Source: Siderastrea radians
Taxonomy: Eukaryota > Cnidaria > Anthozoa > Scleractinia > Rhizangiidae
Direction: 5' to 3'
Length of the DNA: 64,000 nt
Assembly: GCA_964017195.1 (NCBI GenBank)
Contig: OZ024897.1
Span: 31,830,036-31,894,035, forward strand
A program made the position numbers and the translations under genes. Below the pieces are notes generated by a model. The model was not told where the DNA came from. It did not search any database and saw only the letters and a program-made list of their open reading frames with translations. The stretch's first letter is position 1; each line of letters starts with the position of its first letter. Positions 60,161 to 64,000 of this stretch are shown in pieces.

Positions 60161-63100
60161 CTCTGGGACAAAAGCTTCTCCATTCCATACTCTCCTCACC
60201 CTGCTTCTGCGCCTGCCGCTGCTCTGAATCTGAGTCATGTGCTCCTGTACAGTAAATAATATTTTTAAAAAAAGCAAATCAAAAGTTTGCACTAACCGAA
60301 TGGTCATTTATTTTCATAACTGGAAAACAAAAAAAATTGTCTCAACCGGCCTTTAATGTTTCTTTTCTTCTTTTTTTTTGTTGGGGGGGGGGGGGGTGGG
60401 GGTGGGCATTGTTAAGGTGATTAGGTTACCAGTGGCTTTTACAACCAAATGCAGCGCAGGAAGTATACAAAATTATATACGGTTTTCAGGAGGATAAAAT
60501 TTCTCTTTATTGATGACATTTTTTTGAGTTAACAGGTCACCCCCTGGGGAGTTGTGACATCATTTAAGGACTTATCTCTCAAGCATATTTAAGTTTATTT
60601 TCTCAATAATGTTTGTTGTTGTTGTTAAAAGAGGATTGTCCCCACACGCTCCACCTTAATCTTCAGTACCCCACCCACAGCATTTTCTCTGCAGACATAA
60701 AGTGATGAGGTCACCATTGACATAACTTCAGAGATTTATATTTGAAAAATCAATCATCCAGTGACCTTTTCTTTGGAATATTACAATCATGGTCAAAGTC
60801 TGTGCTGATTTGAAATTTTGTACCTACTAGTTTTTTGCCTAGCTTAGCACACAATGCAATGACACATAAATTATAAGGACTCAGACCTCCACCCCCTTAC
60901 CAATCAACAAACAAATTCTCAATAGAGGTAGTTCAGGTTGTTCATATAGGACTAATTTGGAGATTGTGCACCCTAACTTCAAGTCAGGTAGCAAAATTAA
61001 AAATCCAACTTTTGTGTGTAAACAATATTGTTCATAAAAGTGAGGCCAGATAAAAAAGCACTTAGACCAAAAGCTCACTTTCCTTAGAAAGGCTAAGCGC
61101 CAGGTTCCACTTTGAAAACATGCTCCAAAGACAGTTAAAAAACTGTGTTCTTGTGTACTTACATCAGTTGGCTGGTTCCAGCTGGCAGGCAAAGTTGCAA
61201 CAGCTGCTGTCTGAGCTTCTAAATTCACTCCAAATAATGCTTCAAAAGCAGCCTGAACATTATAATGCACATATCCCATGGTATCAGAAATACCCACACT
61301 CTGCTCCACTGTTTCTGCAAGTGCAGCTTCCTGAAATTCTGGCTGAGTCTTAACAGTAGCCATCATAGGGAATGGTTCAACAGATGTCTGATTTCTTGTG
61401 TCCTCGGAAGTTACCATGGGTTGTGGATCAACCAATGACTGATCCCTTGTGTCCTCTAAAATGCAAGGGTCAGAAGAGTTCTGTCATCAATACTGTAAAT
61501 TTATTTGTTCATATTGACTAAAAGACTACTGTAATGCTATAAAAGGACAAGAGTATTTGTTAACTGCAACAAACACTTTCCCCTCCCATAGAATTACAAA
61601 TGGGTTTGGACGGTTCCAACACCCCCATCATGCCCAATGCTGGATTGGACAACGTCATCTTCCCTGGAGACAAGGAATTACCTAACACTAACAGCATTGA
61701 ACTGGATGATTAGTGCAACAACAAGTCAGAAGAAGAAAAACACAGGTCTACTTACCCTACTTCTAGGGCAATTTTCACTTATTAAAAAAAAGGCTGAAAA
61801 ACGTCCTCTATTATATCACAAATATGCATTTGAATGCTGATCATCAGCGCAAATTCATGAAAAAGCCAGCTATACTTTCCTACTATCTTGAGAGGGAGAA
61901 AGTAGAATTCAGATCTAGAAGTTATGAATAGTAAATTAACGTTTTTGGATGAATATTACACCCAACAGTTTTAGCTTGGTTTTAAAAAAATTTTTAAACA
62001 GGTTTCTAACGTTATGTGACCCCCTTTTCACACATATTTACTTTTATCTTTTTTCTAGCCAAATTGAAGACTATTTTGCTGTGGTTTAGGTTGTCATACC
62101 AAATTCTGAAGTAAATCAATTCTTGAACAGTTATAACAGTTCAGCCAGACAAAGTCAAGCACATACTATTTACGGAACATAAATACCTTCTGAGCTTCTT
62201 TGTTTTTTTGCCACGGTAGGTTGCTCCATGTCTGCTTCCTGTACTGGTGAACTTCTCTTGCGATTGTTCTGTTGTGTGGAAGCATTAACACCCTTGTTTT
62301 GTGTCGATGATGTTGCTACATGTAAAGGACAAACACGTTAAGAACTACACTCGTGGTTTATTTTTGAGCAATAACTGCTTGCAATTAGTAACTGGCAATT
62401 GCCATAGGCGACCACCAGGGTATAAATTGGGCTTTTTTTGGGGGGGGGGGGGATCACTTGCCTTAGTCATCCGGTTTTTGGTTCCGGTTATGACATCATG
62501 TAGTCATGACGTCAGGGTTAGGTCACGCATGGTAAACAAAACTACAGCGTGTCACATTGCACTTACAATGTTGCTATAACTAGGTCGACGTTCTACATTC
62601 ATGTGACACAGTCAAACCGCTGTTAGCCTTGTGGTAGTGGTGCATGTCTTAGATATAACACATGCGCAAGTAAGTTCTACTCAATGCATCATTCAACGCT
62701 ATACGTCAACTTTGCTTAAAGCAAAATAGTAATTAATATTTCACCGCGTGATAAAGACGTATCCTCACATGTATTTCATTTGTTTCAATGAATGTTTCAT
62801 ACCTTTATTAATTAAGTGTTTGAGCGTGAAGTGATGGCTTAATTCTGACGATGCACTATGAGGCACATCTTAGATGGTGCACTCTGAGAAACAGATAAAG
62901 CTACAACTGTCTCACACAAAATGAGCCAAGGTCAGTTTTGCTTTTTGGTGATCCGTTTTCTCGAGCTATTGTATGACGAGCTTACAGTAGCTCACAAAAG
63001 GAAGTTTATGGACTGACTCACAGAATGTGCCCTTTGATCAACTGAAGTTGACTCATTGGTAGCTATACTAGTTACTACTGTCTCACCTGACAACATTTTG

Positions 63101-64000
63101 GAATCCAGATCAATCACTTCAGAGTCCAACTGTGAGCTGTGGCAACCCACTGAACCAGCTTGAGCTTCACCCTTCAGATCATTTTTGCTTTTTGATAAAC
63201 TTTGCCTTTGTGAAACACAGTGGTGTGAGCTCCTTCTGCATGTTCTACTCCGTCTAGCCTTCCGCACAGTTGAAACAGGTGTCTCATCTGGCAACAGTTT
63301 GGAATCCAGATCAATCATTTCAGTGTCCAACTGTGAGCTGCGGCAACCCACTGATCCAGCTTGAGCTTCACCCCGTACAGGTAATGACTCCAAAGAACAC
63401 ACCTCAGGCAATGTATGAGACACAACTTTCTCTGTGACTTGGTCAGACTTGATGATAGATTCAGAACATCTTGCTAATTGACTCTCAGATGATGCACTTT
63501 GGGCAGCTGACAGGAAAGCAACTGACCCAACTTTAACTTCAGCATCTGGTGGACTTGTGAGCTGACTCTCAAATGGTGTACTTTGAGCAACTGGAAGAGT
63601 CGCAACCAAGCCAAAGTTAACTTCAGCATCTGGGGCACTTGTTAACTGACTATCAGATGGTGAATGTAGACTGGTAACTGAGCCAGACTCAACTGAATTT
63701 GCTGAACACCTTGTCAATCGACTCTCAGACGATGCACTTTGAGCATCCAGTAGGGTCATGACTGAGCCAAAGTTAACTTCACTGTCTGGTGGACTTGTTA
63801 ACTGACTCTCAGATGGCGCACATAGAGCCGTAAAAAAGCCCAACTCGGCTGAAGTTTCTGGAGGTCTTGTTAGCTGACTCTCAGATGATGCACTTTGAGC
63901 ATTCGGTAGGGTCATGGGTGAGCCAAAGTTAACTTCACTGTCTGGTGGACTTGTTAACTGACTCTCAGATGCTGCACTTTGAGCATCCAGTAGAGCCACA
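60161..64000 (-). CDS. Unrecognised Ser/Pro tandem-repeat protein, 3' part, runs off right edge
   Basis: On the - strand the exons are 63087 to beyond 64000, then 62187-62315, then 61163-61455, and tentatively 60161-60244; phases agree at these joins. The large exon encodes at least seven degenerate units of about 22-28 residues around SASSESQLTSPPDSEVNFG. Two ~36-residue units follow, starting GEAQAGSVGC and containing SSQLD and IDLDSK; they are separated by an Arg-rich patch (RKARRSRTCRRSS). The next exon has a basic nuclear-signal-like AKKQRSSE. The exon at 61163-61455 has a compact segment MGYVHYNVQAAFEALFGVNL, which looks like a folded helical part. I do not recognise the family; a nuclear, largely disordered protein is inferred. 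The stop codon and N terminus are not established. Confidence 0.6.

Overview
This window is animal nuclear DNA, most likely from an anthozoan cnidarian and probably a stony coral. The genes have many small exons separated by AT-rich introns with ordinary GT..AG borders. The coding content is metazoan (a TFIID subunit, a checkpoint FHA-RING-PBZ ubiquitin ligase and an EGF-type secreted protein). The repeats (Penelope-like elements, tRNA-derived SINEs, many foldback elements) resemble what I know of coral genomes. The species assignment is inference. Exon models were built by eye from splice sites, phase and protein similarity, without transcripts.

Layout. From 1 to about 10.2 kb, on the + strand, are the last twelve coding exons of TAF2; the gene enters from the left edge and stops at 9416. 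From 10.9 to 16.4 kb, on the + strand, is a complete five-exon gene for a 366-residue secreted protein made of two copies of an unrecognised domain, each followed by an EGF-like module. From 16.4 to 37.06 kb no convincing host gene is seen. This 20-kb block is a stack of nested transposable elements, several with intact target-site duplications (TSDs): a Penelope-like remnant broken by three insertions, a 6.4-kb element with 8-bp TSDs carrying a 1.7-kb foldback and a 109-bp hairpin, and a 7.9-kb composite in which a 5-kb element sits inside a left terminal repeat. From 37.17 to 54.59 kb, on the + strand, is a complete 20-exon CHFR gene (600 residues), whose introns hold further elements. From 54.6 to 60.1 kb there is again repeat DNA. 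From 60.2 to 64 kb, on the - strand, is the 3' part of an unrecognised gene whose large exon encodes Ser/Pro-rich tandem repeats; it runs off the right edge.

The genes do not look functionally linked; this is an ordinary animal gene neighbourhood heavily invaded by transposons. The points most worth following are the undescribed domain-EGF duplication, the pair of foldback elements sharing a terminus and 7-bp TSDs, the nested insertion histories that TSDs allow to be read, a GC-AG intron that controls the last zinc ligands of CHFR, a 42-bp periodic array carrying CCAAT motifs, and hammerhead-like motifs in the Penelope terminal repeats.
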